Shown here piece after piece: positions 46,056 to 63,775 of a DNA stretch of 64,000 nucleotides (position 1 is the stretch's first letter; each line of letters opens with the position of its first letter). The stretch lies in contig NZ_CP022303.1 of NCBI RefSeq assembly GCF_004216475.1, positions 434,001 to 498,000 of the forward strand, given 5' to 3'. This DNA comes from Thalassococcus sp. S3. GTDB taxonomy: Bacteria > Pseudomonadota > Alphaproteobacteria > Rhodobacterales > Rhodobacteraceae. Position numbers and translations under genes: made by a program. Below the pieces are notes generated by a model, which saw only the letters and a program-made list of their open reading frames with translations, had not been told where the DNA came from and did no database searches.

Positions 46056-46589
46056 ATGGCGAAGCGTTGGTATTCGGTCAGCGTTCTTTCGAATTTCGAA
46101 AAGAAGATCGCGGAACAGATCCGGACATCCGTAGCCGAGCATGGGCTTGAGGACGATATCGACGAGGTTCTGGTGCCGACCGAAGAAGTGATCGAAGTGC
46201 GCCGCGGCAAGAAAGTCACGACGGAGCGGCGCTTCATGCCGGGCTATGTTCTGGTGCATATGGAGATGTCGGATCAGGGATATCACCTGATCAACTCGAT
46301 CAACCGGGTCACGGGCTTTCTGGGTCCGCAGGGGCGGCCGATGCCCATGCGGGATGCGGAAGTGAACCAGATCCTGAACCGGGTGCAGGAAGGTGAAGAG
46401 GCGCCACGCACGCTGATCCATTTCGAGGTTGGCGAGAAGGTGAAGGTCAACGATGGACCGTTCGAGGATTTCGACGGAATGGTCGAGGAAGTCGACGACG
46501 AGAACCAGCGTCTGAAGGTGACGGTGTCGATCTTCGGTCGGGAAACGCCGGTCGAGCTGGAATATACGCAGGTCACCAAGCAGGCCTGA
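46056..46589 (+). CDS. nusG: Transcription antitermination factor NusG
   Basis: 177 residues. The N-terminal NGN domain ([27 protein letters not shown]) is followed by the C-terminal KOW domain ([22 protein letters not shown]). It binds RNA polymerase and links it to Rho or the ribosome. ATG 46056 (MAKRWYS) is preferred over a 27-residue longer frame. Confidence 0.96.
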   Translation: MAKRWYSVSVLSNFEKKIAEQIRTSVAEHGLEDDIDEVLVPTEEVIEVRRGKKVTTERRFMPGYVLVHMEMSDQGYHLINSINRVTGFLGPQGRPMPMRDAEVNQILNRVQEGEEAPRTLIHFEVGEKVKVNDGPFEDFDGMVEEVDDENQRLKVTVSIFGRETPVELEYTQVTKQA

Positions 46590-46603
46590 CGGAAGCGCTC
46601 ATC

Positions 46604-46624
46604 AAGCCCTGGCGGGCTTTCTTC
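46604..46624 (+). terminator. Weak hairpin terminator after nusG
   Basis: A 6-bp stem (AAGCCC and GGGCTT) with a 4-nt loop followed by TTTCTT, 15 bases after the nusG stop. Probably partial termination before the ribosomal protein genes. Confidence 0.5.
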
Positions 46625-46761
46625 GCGAAGCGGAGAGTGAGCAAAGAGACGTGGGAGGTTGAGGCGCCGCGGTGACCTGACCGGACCACGACAACCCGGG
46701 CGCTTGGACGCCCAAGACCCAAACCGGCGCGCCGGGGCGGGGTTGGAAAAGGAGATGGCCC

Positions 46762-47187
46762 ATGGCCAAGAAACTCGCAGGCACCATGAAGTTGCAGGTG
46801 CCCGCCGGACAAGCGAACCCTTCCCCGCCGGTCGGCCCGGCGCTGGGTCAGCGCGGCATCAACATTATGGAATTCTGCAAGGCGTTCAACGCCAAGACAG
46901 CAGATATGGAGCCTGGTGCCCCCTGTCCGACGGTGATCACGTACTATCAGGACAAGTCCTTCACCATGGACATCAAGACGCCGCCGGCGTCCTACTACCT
47001 GAAAAAGGCAGCGAAGGTTAAATCCGGCGCCAACAACCCGTCGCGGGAGACGGTGGGCACGGTGACCGCGGCACAGGTGAAAGAGATCGCGGAAGCGAAG
47101 ATGAAAGATCTCAACGCCAACGACGTGGATGCGGCGATGCAGATTATTCTTGGCTCGGCCAAGTCCATGGGCATTGAGGTGAAGTAA
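46762..47187 (+). CDS. rplK: 50S ribosomal protein L11
   Basis: 141 residues. [30 protein letters not shown] is the L11 N terminus; the Pro-rich thiopeptide-binding region is intact. It precedes rplA by one base, so the two are coupled. The 172 bases upstream hold the end of the nusG transcript and the ribosome site (AAAAGGAGA). Confidence 0.97.
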   Translation: MAKKLAGTMKLQVPAGQANPSPPVGPALGQRGINIMEFCKAFNAKTADMEPGAPCPTVITYYQDKSFTMDIKTPPASYYLKKAAKVKSGANNPSRETVGTVTAAQVKEIAEAKMKDLNANDVDAAMQIILGSAKSMGIEVK

Positions 47188-47188
47188 G

Positions 47189-47887
47189 ATGGCGAAGCTT
47201 GGAAAACGCACCCGTGCGGCCCGCGAGGCCTTCGCTGGAAAAGAGAACCTGTCGGTCGAAGACGCTGTAGCCCTGGTCAAGGGCAACGCCTCGGCCAAGT
47301 TCGACGAAACGGTCGAGGTTGCGGTCAATCTGGGCGTCGACCCTCGTCACGCGGACCAGATGGTCCGCGGCGTGGTTGGTTTGCCGAATGGGACGGGCAA
47401 AGCCGTCCGCGTGGCCGTGTTTGCCCGCGGTCCCAAGGCGGATGAGGCGAAGGAAGCTGGTGCGGATATCGTGGGCGCCGAGGATCTGATGGAAACGGTG
47501 CAGGGCGGCAAGATCGAGTTTGACCGCTGTATCGCGACCCCGGACATGATGCCTATCGTGGGCCGTCTGGGTAAAGTGCTGGGGCCGCGTAACCTGATGC
47601 CGAACCCCAAGGTGGGCACAGTGACCATGGATGTGGCCGACGCTGTCAAAGCGGCCAAGGGCGGCGAAGTGCAGTTCAAGGTCGAAAAGGCAGGCGTTGT
47701 GCATGCGGGCGTTGGTAAGGCTTCTTTTGATGAGGCCAAGCTGGTCGAGAATGTACGCGCGTTTGTCTCTGCGGTGGCCAAGGCAAAGCCTGCCGGTGCC
47801 AAGGGCACGTATATGAAAAAGATCGCGCTGAGCTCCACGATGGGCCCCGGCGTGTCGATCGCTGTTGACGACGCTGCTTCGGAGTAA
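47189..47887 (+). CDS. rplA: 50S ribosomal protein L1
   Basis: 232 residues with the L1 signature [15 protein letters not shown] and [18 protein letters not shown]. It binds 23S rRNA and usually represses the rplKA mRNA. It starts one base after the rplK stop. Confidence 0.97.
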   Translation: MAKLGKRTRAAREAFAGKENLSVEDAVALVKGNASAKFDETVEVAVNLGVDPRHADQMVRGVVGLPNGTGKAVRVAVFARGPKADEAKEAGADIVGAEDLMETVQGGKIEFDRCIATPDMMPIVGRLGKVLGPRNLMPNPKVGTVTMDVADAVKAAKGGEVQFKVEKAGVVHAGVGKASFDEAKLVENVRAFVSAVAKAKPAGAKGTYMKKIALSSTMGPGVSIAVDDAASE

Positions 47888-48162
47888 TCCCGGCGTGTTG
47901 TGCAAGAATTCCCAATGGCAATTGCCCGCGGGAATGGCAGGGCCGGACCACCGGCCCTGACCTGTCCGAGACGGAGGGTGCGCTGCGCCGAAAGCCCGCA
48001 AGGGCTTGAGAAGCGGCACATAAATCCTTCCTGAGATGGGAAACGAGATTCTGATCGCCTTGTCGGGTGATTTTGGCTCGGGACCCTGAAACGGACCCGA
48101 TGCTCCGGAGCGATCCGGAGTGAATGAGAGCCGGGGGGAGACCCCCAAATTGGAGTAAAACT
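47888..48162 (+). promoter_or_regulatory. Leader of the rplJL genes (L10-leader-like)
   Basis: A 275-base non-coding region with several stable hairpins (for example GGGCCGGACCACCGGCCC near 47940). In bacteria this position holds the L10 leader that binds the L10-L12 complex and represses rplJL. The assignment rests on position and structure, not on a covariance model. Confidence 0.5.
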
Positions 48163-48678
48163 GTGGATAGAGCCCAGAAAGAGAAAGTGGTCGAGGAACT
48201 CGGCCAGATCTTCGAAAGCTCTGGCGTCGTCGTGGTTGCCCACTACGCCGGTCTGACAGTTGCCGAGATGCAGGACCTGCGCGCGCGTGCTCGCGAAGCA
48301 GGCGGGTCGGTCCGCGTCGCCAAGAACAGGCTCGCCAAGATCGCCCTTCAGGGAAAGCCATGTGAAAGCATGACCGACCTTCTGACGGGTATGACCGTTC
48401 TGACCTATTCCGAGGACCCCGTGGCGGCAGCCAAGGTGGCCGAGGACTTCGCCAAGGAGAACAAAAAGTTCGAAATCCTTGGCGGGGCGATGGGCGAGAA
48501 CGCTCTGGACCGGGCCGGTGTCGAAGCCGTGTCGAAAATGCCGTCGCGCGAGGAGCTTATCGCCTCCATCGTCGGCTGCATCGGCGCACCCGCTTCGAAC
48601 ATTGCCGGGGCCATTGGCGCACCTGCTTCGAATATTGCGTCCATCCTGTCCACGATCGAGGATAAGGCGGCCGCTTAA
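48163..48678 (+). CDS. rplJ: 50S ribosomal protein L10
   Basis: 171 residues starting at GTG 48163 ([17 protein letters not shown]), preceded by TTGGAGT. The N-terminal RNA-binding domain ([27 protein letters not shown]) and the C-terminal helix that carries L7/L12 dimers are present. Confidence 0.96.
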   Translation: MDRAQKEKVVEELGQIFESSGVVVVAHYAGLTVAEMQDLRARAREAGGSVRVAKNRLAKIALQGKPCESMTDLLTGMTVLTYSEDPVAAAKVAEDFAKENKKFEILGGAMGENALDRAGVEAVSKMPSREELIASIVGCIGAPASNIAGAIGAPASNIASILSTIEDKAAA

Positions 48679-48750
48679 GGCAAACGTCAGCTGGCGTGGG
48701 GTTGATTGCCCGACGTTGGAACACATTTATGCAAACGGAAAGAGCTGAAC

Positions 48751-49131
48751 ATGGCTGATCTGAAAAAACTGGCAGAAGAGATCGTTGGTCTGACCCTGCT
48801 GGAAGCACAAGAACTGAAAACAATCCTCAAAGACGAATACGGCATCGAGCCCGCCGCAGGCGGCGCGGTGATGATGGCCGGCCCCGCAGGCGACGCCGGT
48901 GGCGCCGCTGAGGAAGAGAAGACCGAATTCGACGTTATTCTGGTGGCTGCCGGCGCGTCGAAGATCAACGTCATCAAAGAAGTCCGCGCCATCACCGGCC
49001 TGGGCCTGAAAGAAGCCAAGGAACTGGTGGAAGCAGGCGGCAAAGCCGTGAAAGAGCAAGCCTCCAAAGAGGAAGCGGAAGAGATCAAGGGCAAGCTGGA
49101 AGCAGCTGGCGCCGAGGTTGAACTGAAGTGA
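48751..49131 (+). CDS. rplL: 50S ribosomal protein L7/L12
   Basis: 126 residues. The N-terminal dimer domain, the Ala/Gly-rich hinge and the C-terminal factor-binding domain ([33 protein letters not shown]) are complete. Multiple copies sit on L10 and recruit EF-Tu and EF-G. Confidence 0.97.
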   Translation: MADLKKLAEEIVGLTLLEAQELKTILKDEYGIEPAAGGAVMMAGPAGDAGGAAEEEKTEFDVILVAAGASKINVIKEVRAITGLGLKEAKELVEAGGKAVKEQASKEEAEEIKGKLEAAGAEVELK

Positions 49132-49149
49132 TGACAGCCGGAACGTAGT

Positions 49150-49192
49150 CGTTTTCCGATCCGGAAAACGGCTGGAATTCGTCACGAATTCC
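49150..49192. repeat. Double-hairpin repeat before rpoB
   Basis: Two adjacent palindromes: CGTTTTCCG / CGGAAAACG (49150-49170) and GGAATTCG / CGAATTCC (49174-49192). The same two palindromes in opposite order are found at 53573-53620. The first arm pair with its short loop could attenuate transcription between rplL and rpoB. Confidence 0.75.
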
Positions 49193-49427
49193 GGGGCGTT
49201 CCAAGCTGAGAACAAGGGCTGGGTCCGGTGAAAAACCGGGCTCAGCCGAACCCGTCTTAGAAAGGGCTTTGTGATCCAAGCCCTTTCTCAGGCGGGGGAC
49301 CCGGATCGGGAGGCTGCCATTGGGACGGCGGCCATGAATGGATCCGGACCCGCTGTCTCGTATGGGCAAGCTGCCGTGGCCCGCCGGCAGTCTTGACCGG
49401 TGAGAAACTCGAAAGGTGACACCTGAT

Positions 49428-53564
<4,137 letters not shown>

Positions 53565-53572
53565 TCCGGGCA

Positions 53573-53620
53573 GCCGGAATTTGACACAAATTCCGGCCGT
53601 TTTCCGTCACGGAAAACGGC
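53573..53620. repeat. Double-hairpin repeat between rpoB and rpoC
   Basis: GCCGGAATTT / AAATTCCGGC (10-bp stem, 53573-53597) followed without a gap by GCCGTTTTCCG / CGGAAAACGGC (11-bp stem, 53596-53620). It is the mirror order of the copy before rpoB. Confidence 0.8.
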
Positions 53621-53660
53621 GCCCCGAACCCATCTTTCCGCCCGAATTTGAGGTATCAAA

Positions 53661-57902
<4,242 letters not shown>

Positions 57903-57927
57903 TACCCACCAAACTTTTCGAAATGCG

Positions 57928-57958
57928 AAAGCGCGGAGAGACATCTCCGCGCTTTTTT
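57928..57958. terminator. Strong terminator after rpoC
   Basis: A perfect 12-bp stem (AAAGCGCGGAGA and its complement), 4-nt loop and a run of six T. It also fits as the terminator of the convergent ABC transporter operon. Confidence 0.9.
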
Positions 57959-57961
57959 CAT

Positions 57962-58792
57962 TCAGGCGTTTCCTCTCGGTTGATCGGAGCCTTCCGGCGC
58001 GCGCTTTTCCTCATGTCTGGCAAGAGCGTCCCGCAGGGCGTCACCAGTCAGGTTGATTGCCAGAACGCAGATCACGACGGCAATGCCGGGCCAGATCATC
58101 TGCAGCGGTGTTGAGCGCATGTGGATCCGGGCATCCAGCAGCATTGTTCCCCACTCGGGCGAGGGCGGTTGGACACCGAAGCCCAGAAAACCAAGGGCCG
58201 AGATGCCCAGGATCGCGCGCGCAAACATACCGGTCCAAACCACGGTGAGTGATGGAAGAAGCGACGGAAGGTAGTGCCATCGGGCAATCGCCATCGGTGG
58301 CAGCCCGGCCAGTCGCGCCTGGATCACATATCCCCGGCTTTCAAGCGACAGACCGATGCCGCGCGCAACGCGCGCGTAGCGCATCCAGCCGGTGACACTC
58401 AGCGCCAGAATAAGGCTCCAGGTGCCCGATTGCAGCAGGCCCGCAATCACCACGGCGGCCACAAGATCGGGAAAGGCAAGAAACGTGTCCGTGACCCGCA
58501 TCATGGCCCAGTCCACGCGCTTCCCACCAAGTGCGGCGATCAGACCGACCAGCGATCCAATGACAAGGCCGATCAGAGAGATCAAAAACGCAAGGCCCAG
58601 TGACCATTGGGCGCCGTGCAGGAGCCGGGACAGGATGTCTCTGCCCAAGGCATCCGTGCCCAGCAGCCACGTGGCGCTCGGCGGTTGTAGTCGGTTGGGA
58701 ATATCTATGGCATTGGGATCATAGGGCGCAACAAGCGGGCCGCCGACAGCGATCGCGACAAAGACAAGGGCGAGAACGGCCACACTACGCAT
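57962..58792 (-). CDS. ABC transporter permease, DppC/NikC type
   Basis: 276 residues with about six membrane helices and the permease EAA region (AGLPPMAIARWHYLPSLLPSL). The N-terminal part with LLGTDALGRDILSRLLHGAQWSL is characteristic of DppC/OppC-type permeases. It overlaps the partner permease gene by eight bases and is the last gene of the operon. Confidence 0.9.
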   Translation of the reverse strand: MRSVAVLALVFVAIAVGGPLVAPYDPNAIDIPNRLQPPSATWLLGTDALGRDILSRLLHGAQWSLGLAFLISLIGLVIGSLVGLIAALGGKRVDWAMMRVTDTFLAFPDLVAAVVIAGLLQSGTWSLILALSVTGWMRYARVARGIGLSLESRGYVIQARLAGLPPMAIARWHYLPSLLPSLTVVWTGMFARAILGISALGFLGFGVQPPSPEWGTMLLDARIHMRSTPLQMIWPGIAVVICVLAINLTGDALRDALARHEEKRAPEGSDQPRGNA

Positions 58793-59723
58793 TGTGTGCT
58801 CCGATACGCGGGTCGATCAGGCGATAGATCACATCAATCAACAGGTTGATGGAGACGAACAACAAGGCGGTCAGGATCACAACGGCCTGTACCTTTGGAA
58901 AATCGCGGGCCTCGATCGCGCCGACAAGAAAGCTGCCCAGGCCGGGTCGGGCGAAAATCACTTCGACCATGACGGCTCCTTCCAAGAGAAAGGCAAGTTC
59001 CAGCCCGAAGACGGTGATCACCGGGACGGCGGCGTGTGGTGCCACGTGATGGCGCCCGATGGAACGCTCGGCGACGCCGCGCCGTCGCAGGGCGGGCAGA
59101 AACGGTTGGCCACGTGCTTCCAGAATGCCGGACCGCATGATGCGGGTCAGCGCCGCGGCCACGCCAAGCCCAAGGGTTAGGGCCGGAAGGATCATATGCG
59201 CTGGCGTACGGGCGCCCATGGCCGGCAACCATGCAAGCTTGACCGCGAAGAGAAGGACCAGGAGGAGCCCCAGCCAGTAGGCGGGTATGGCTGCACCCAG
59301 CGAAGCGAGGGCAACCGCGCCCCGGTCAATCCAGCCACCCGGTCGCCGGGTGGCAAGATGGGCAAGCGGCAACGATATGGCGATGCCGATGGCCAGACCC
59401 GTCAGTGCGAGCGGTATTGTGTAGGAGAGGGCCGAAAGCAGATCCGGCCAGACCGGTCGCCCCGTCACCGACGAATTGCCGAAATCACCGGTCAGCAAAG
59501 GGCCGATCCAGGCCAGAAAAGCGGGCCAAAACCCGGCATCGAACCCTGCTTCGGCCCGGATTTCGGCAAGGATCTCTTCCGGGACGACCGCATCATAACG
59601 GGCCAAGGCAATCGCGAGGGCGGGATCGCCGGGCGCGTGCCAAAGCAGCGAGAAGGTTGCAAGGGCTGTGCCGGCAAGAACGATGACCGCGCGCAGCAAA
59701 AGCCCCAGCAAGGCCTGTGTCAC
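58785..59723 (-). CDS. ABC transporter permease, DppB/NikB type
   Basis: 312 residues with about six membrane helices. The N terminus (APGDPALAI), PVWPDLLSALSYTIPLAL and the C-terminal EVIFARPGLGSFLVGAIEARDFP are DppB/OppB-type signatures. It forms the channel with the downstream permease. Overlaps neighbours on both sides. Confidence 0.9.
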   Translation of the reverse strand: MTQALLGLLLRAVIVLAGTALATFSLLWHAPGDPALAIALARYDAVVPEEILAEIRAEAGFDAGFWPAFLAWIGPLLTGDFGNSSVTGRPVWPDLLSALSYTIPLALTGLAIGIAISLPLAHLATRRPGGWIDRGAVALASLGAAIPAYWLGLLLVLLFAVKLAWLPAMGARTPAHMILPALTLGLGVAAALTRIMRSGILEARGQPFLPALRRRGVAERSIGRHHVAPHAAVPVITVFGLELAFLLEGAVMVEVIFARPGLGSFLVGAIEARDFPKVQAVVILTALLFVSINLLIDVIYRLIDPRIGAHNA

Positions 59724-60445
59724 GCGACACGCTCCAAAGCGCCAAGTGAGAAGGCCGCGTTGCGCAGGACGCGACCGTATTCGGTCTGCGGCGCCGCGAC
59801 GAAGTATTCCGCGCGGGTTAATTCCTCGATACGTCCGGCGCGCAGTACCGCGATCTCGTCGCCGTGGGCCGCCGCATATCCAAGATCATGGGTAACGACC
59901 AGGGCGGCAAATCCTTCCTCGGCCTGCAGCTCTGCGATCAAGCGGGCGGTGTGCTTCTGCGTCACCGCATCCAGGGCCGAGAGAGGTTCGTCAAAGAGAA
60001 CGAGCCGGGGTGCCGCGATCAGTGCGCGCAGAATGCCGGCTCGCTGGGCCTGGCCGATGGACACTTCATGTGGCTGTCTGTCCAGCAGATCGGCGGGCAA
60101 TTCCAGCCCCTCGCAAAGCCGGTCCAGGCGGACCGGATCATATGCCAAACGTTGAGCCTTGAGCGGCTCCAGAACCGATCTGCGCAAAGACAGAGCGGGA
60201 TTGAATGCCGCCCTTGGCTCTTGCATGACAAGGCTTGGACGACAATTACGGACGGGTCCACCATCCCATGTGATCTTTCCAAGCGCGGGCTTGAGAAGGC
60301 CCAGAACCGCTCCAATAAGAGTGGACTTGCCCGCCCCGCTTTCCCCGACAACAGCAAGAGAGCATCCAGCGCCAAGATGCAGCGAAACGTTGTCCAACGT
60401 AGTGGATCTGCCGCGTTTGACTGTTACGTTTTCAACCTTCAGCAT
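59720..60445 (-). CDS. ABC transporter ATP-binding protein, DppF/NikE type
   Basis: 241 residues. Walker A GESGAGKST, signature VSIGQAQR (a variant of LSGGQ) and Walker B LVLFDEPLSALD. It powers import with the second ATPase. It overlaps the permease gene by four bases and the other ATPase gene by seven. Confidence 0.92.
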   Translation of the reverse strand: MLKVENVTVKRGRSTTLDNVSLHLGAGCSLAVVGESGAGKSTLIGAVLGLLKPALGKITWDGGPVRNCRPSLVMQEPRAAFNPALSLRRSVLEPLKAQRLAYDPVRLDRLCEGLELPADLLDRQPHEVSIGQAQRAGILRALIAAPRLVLFDEPLSALDAVTQKHTARLIAELQAEEGFAALVVTHDLGYAAAHGDEIAVLRAGRIEELTRAEYFVAAPQTEYGRVLRNAAFSLGALERVA

Positions 60446-61122
60446 GGCAGACTAAGCCAGTTTCTATGCGCCGAGAGCGCCTTGGATGCGCGTGTTTCCG
60501 GCGCATGGAGCAGTCTTTCGGTCGGGGCGTCTTCGACGATTTGCCCACCCTCCATCACGATCAAGCGGTCCACGCGGCGGGCCGCGAGGCCAAGATCGTG
60601 GGTGATCAGCAGCATCGATGTCTGACGTTCCGACAGATATTCGTCCAGCAAATCCATTGTCCCGGCGGCCACCACGGGGTCGAGGGCGGATGTCGGCTCG
60701 TCCAGGACCAGCAGGTCAGGTGTTCCGATCAAAGCCAGCGCGATGACGAAGCGCTGCTGCATGCCACGGCTCCAGCCCCAGGGCCGCTTGCGCAGGTCAC
60801 CCCCCTCTATCCGAAGCGCGGTGAAGATCTTTTGGCGTTCTTCGGTGGTCTGTCGCAGTCCGAGTGCGGCCTCGGCCTCCTGCCAGTGAAAGGACAGGCT
60901 CCGAAGCGGATCGAGCGCTTCGTCGGGGCTTTGCGGCACATGCGCCACGCGCTGTCCCCGTGCGCGCAAGTCGTCGATGAGTGCATGACCCAGTGTCGAT
61001 TTCCCAGACCCGGAGGCCCCCACCAGGCCAATCCGTTCGCTGGGTGCGATGCTTAGGGATGTCGGCGCTAGGATCGTCCGGCCCGAACGCTGCACGCTCA
61101 GGCCGGTGACAGAGAGTGTCAT
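60439..61122 (-). CDS. ABC transporter ATP-binding protein, DppD/NikD type
   Basis: 227 residues. Walker A GASGSGKST, signature WSRGMQQR and Walker B LLVLDEPTSALD. It is shorter than typical DppD (about 320 residues) because the C-terminal oligopeptide-type extension with its Fe-S cysteines is missing; the nickel-type proteins are also short. Overlaps the solute-binding protein gene by four bases. Confidence 0.9.
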   Translation of the reverse strand: MTLSVTGLSVQRSGRTILAPTSLSIAPSERIGLVGASGSGKSTLGHALIDDLRARGQRVAHVPQSPDEALDPLRSLSFHWQEAEAALGLRQTTEERQKIFTALRIEGGDLRKRPWGWSRGMQQRFVIALALIGTPDLLVLDEPTSALDPVVAAGTMDLLDEYLSERQTSMLLITHDLGLAARRVDRLIVMEGGQIVEDAPTERLLHAPETRASKALSAHRNWLSLPC

Positions 61123-62642
61123 TCGGTGATCGAAACCTTGTGGTTCATCCAGTATGTCTCGGTCGGGTGCACGGCATATCCGGTCAGACCGGCGCGCGCG
61201 ACGTTGACCTGGCTGACATGGAAGACCGGGATCAGCGCGGCATCCTCTGCAATGATGTTTTGAACGTCATCGTAGATCAATGCCCGGGCCTCTGGTTCAA
61301 AGGTCAGCCGACCCTCTTTCAACAGCTTGTCCATCTCGGGGTTTGAATAGCCACCCGCATTGGACCCACCATCGCTCTGAAGCAGCGCTTCGGGAAACGC
61401 GCCCGGATCGCCTTGCGGAGTGGAGATCCAAGCCTGCAAGAAAAGATCCGCGGTGCCGTTCGCGATAGCGTCATTGCTGGCCCCGTATTCACCGACCCGC
61501 ACCGTTGCTGTCACGCCAATGGCCTGAAGAAAGGCTTGGGTCAATTCTGCCGTTGGGGGGAGTGCTGCGCGGGAGGAGTAGGTGACAATGTCGATTTCCA
61601 GCGGCGCGCCGTCGATCATCCAAAGTCCGCCCTCCTTCACCGCACCTGCCTCGGCCAGCAGGCGCTCCGCCTCGGCGGGATCATATGACGGCGCGATATC
61701 CGCAGCCCATCCAAGACCGGCAGGAAATATCGTTCCGGCAGGAACGCCGCCAACACCGGACAAGGTCGCATCCACAACACCTTGACGATCAATCGCAAGG
61801 GACACGGCGCGCCGGATCAGCGGGTTTTGCATAGGGCCGTTCGCCGTATTCATCGAGTAGAAATAGAGCCGTGTTGTCGGAGCCGAGAAGCCTTGCGCGC
61901 CGGTGCTTTTGATGCGCTCAAAGTCGGCTTCGGGATAGTTGATGACCATATCGACCTCACCGGCCTCGAAGGCCAGCGCGGCCGAGGCGGGGTCGGCCGA
62001 TTGAACGACACGGATCTCTGACAGGCCCGGGGCGCCGAGGCGATAGTTCAGGTTCGCCTCAACCCGGTAAAGCTGCTCGGGGATGGCTTCGCGAAAGACA
62101 AACGGTCCCGTCGCGTTGATTGGAAAGGCGTCGCTGACCGGCCCCAGCACAGCGATGCCCGGTTCCGAAAGCGTCCAGGGAAAGGCGGCGTTGGGGGAAT
62201 TGGTCTCAAAGACGACATTTCTGTCCCCGTCTGCGGTCATCCCCGCCAGATCCAGGAGTTTTGCAATACGCGCATTGTGTCCTGGGTGGCCTTCTTCGGA
62301 AATGGGCGCAATCGCATCGATCACCGATTGGGCGGTGACAGGTGATCCGTCATGAAACTGCATGTCCTCGCGCAGCGTGACACGCCAGGTGGTCGGGTTG
62401 GTTTGTTCGATACTCTCCGCCACGCGCGGGACCAGCTTCAGGTCGTAATCAATCCCCATCAGGGTTTCGGTCACGCCCGTTTGGTTGGACAGCCACCCGT
62501 TGTAGCGGGCCCGAGGATCCGGAGCTTCATTGGCAGGGCCGCTCATCGTTGCGATTGTGAGGCTGCCTTGCTGAGCTGCAGCGGGCATCACCGTACCAAG
62601 CCCGACAAGGGCGGCAAGGGCGAGCCGTGTCAAAATGGACAT
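61119..62642 (-). CDS. Family 5 extracellular solute-binding protein
   Basis: 507 residues with a signal peptide (LALAALVGLGTVMPAAA). The family core LREDMQFHDGSPVTAQSV and FPINATGPFVFRE are clear. Proteins of this family bind peptides, nickel complexes or metallophores. The substrate is not visible; the neighbouring DUF1826 gene hints at metal-related import. Confidence 0.9.
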   Translation of the reverse strand: MSILTRLALAALVGLGTVMPAAAQQGSLTIATMSGPANEAPDPRARYNGWLSNQTGVTETLMGIDYDLKLVPRVAESIEQTNPTTWRVTLREDMQFHDGSPVTAQSVIDAIAPISEEGHPGHNARIAKLLDLAGMTADGDRNVVFETNSPNAAFPWTLSEPGIAVLGPVSDAFPINATGPFVFREAIPEQLYRVEANLNYRLGAPGLSEIRVVQSADPASAALAFEAGEVDMVINYPEADFERIKSTGAQGFSAPTTRLYFYSMNTANGPMQNPLIRRAVSLAIDRQGVVDATLSGVGGVPAGTIFPAGLGWAADIAPSYDPAEAERLLAEAGAVKEGGLWMIDGAPLEIDIVTYSSRAALPPTAELTQAFLQAIGVTATVRVGEYGASNDAIANGTADLFLQAWISTPQGDPGAFPEALLQSDGGSNAGGYSNPEMDKLLKEGRLTFEPEARALIYDDVQNIIAEDAALIPVFHVSQVNVARAGLTGYAVHPTETYWMNHKVSITE

Positions 62643-62654
62643 GGGTAACTTCCT

Positions 62655-62927
62655 TTACGTTTGAACAATTGGGTCCCGCTCTACGGCCCACCGATCTCTT
62701 TTGAGACTGCGGGCTTCCGCCTGTGAGAGCGTTGTGATCGCTTCTTCGGCGCTCATACCTTTTGCACGGGCACGCATCCAGATCTTCCTGGCAGATGCCG
62801 GCGACCATGGCAGCGCGGCCTGCGACAGCCATTGCCGGATCGGCGCGGGCAGCGTGTCATATGTCTGCATGGATTGCCCCGGTCTGCGTCTGCGCCGCAG
62901 ACTGGTCGCGCCGAGATTGCCGGTCAC
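62655..62927 (-). CDS. DUF6525-like small protein
   Basis: 90 residues, basic N terminus (GNLGATSLRRRRRPGQSM), then LPAPIRQWLSQAALPWSPASARKIW, which I associate with the DUF6525 family of Rhodobacterales. It starts in an ATGA overlap with the DUF1826 gene and precedes the solute-binding protein by 12 bases. Role unknown. Confidence 0.65.
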   Translation of the reverse strand: MTGNLGATSLRRRRRPGQSMQTYDTLPAPIRQWLSQAALPWSPASARKIWMRARAKGMSAEEAITTLSQAEARSLKRDRWAVERDPIVQT

Positions 62928-63559
62928 GCCTCATACTCCGGGCTTTCGACCGGGTCGAGGACCAGAACAAAGCGCGTCATCCCGGTTCCCTCAATCGGCG
63001 GCGAACGATGCAACAGCCCGGACTTTGGCTCCTCCGGCCACAGCGTGCCACGAAGAAGGATCGGCGCCCCGGTCGGAACTGTGAAGACACGCCGCGGCTC
63101 TGTCCCGTCGGTCGACAAGCCATATTGCGTTCCGGGGCCGCGATACGTGCAAACAAGACGCGCGGTGAGCCTGTCGATGTGAAACTTGCGGCACGCGTCG
63201 TTGGTGACCGCCTGCAATCGCAACCGCAGATAGTCTACGCCCATCAGGTTCGAAAAGACGTCGGCGAGTGCCGCGATGTCATCGATAAGGTGGTCGCGTT
63301 CCGCCCCCAAAGGTGTTTCCGCGATGTTGCACAACTGTTCGACAGCGTCTTTGGTCTGATCGGGGCGCAGGATCACGCGAGCTTGCGGGAAGTGGCTGGG
63401 AGACAGGGTATCCAGCCAGGACTGCATGTCTGGTGGTGTTTGTTTGCGCCAGATTGCTGCAGCATATCCCGGCATGAGAAAATGCCTCAGCGCGTCGGCT
63501 CGGTCGGCAACGGCAACACCGACGGCAGCGTCAGCAACGGTGGCGCGCTGGAGGGTCAT
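62924..63559 (-). CDS. DUF1826-family protein
   Basis: 211 residues. FHIDRLTARLVCTYRGPGTQYG and the block GLLHRSPPIEGTGMTRFVLVLD match DUF1826; the conserved His/Asp/Cys could bind metal or iron. In other bacteria DUF1826 genes lie in Zur-controlled zinc clusters. It is the first gene of the seven-gene operon, divergent from an Rrf2-type regulator about 216 bases away. Confidence 0.7.
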   Translation of the reverse strand: MTLQRATVADAAVGVAVADRADALRHFLMPGYAAAIWRKQTPPDMQSWLDTLSPSHFPQARVILRPDQTKDAVEQLCNIAETPLGAERDHLIDDIAALADVFSNLMGVDYLRLRLQAVTNDACRKFHIDRLTARLVCTYRGPGTQYGLSTDGTEPRRVFTVPTGAPILLRGTLWPEEPKSGLLHRSPPIEGTGMTRFVLVLDPVESPEYEA

Positions 63560-63775
63560 GTGCCGACCACCCGCGTTTCATCATTTGAACGGATTTTGCG
63601 GCTCGAAAAAACTGGGCGAGAGAGGTAACGGGAGAGTGGCGTGACAGAAATGGGGTTGTCTTGCATGATTTGCACTCGGAAAATGAAGCGATACTAATGT
63701 CATGCAACTACATCAGTTACTAGATTTACGCAACAATCTTTGTTACGTGATTTCAAAGAATAGCGGAGTGTCGCT
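63560..63775. promoter_or_regulatory. Divergent promoter region with a palindrome
   Basis: About 216 bases between the operon and the Rrf2-type gene. The near-palindrome ACGCAACAA-TCT-TTGTTACGT at 63728-63748 (one mismatch per half-site) lies 27 bases before the regulator start and could be its operator. Confidence 0.5.
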
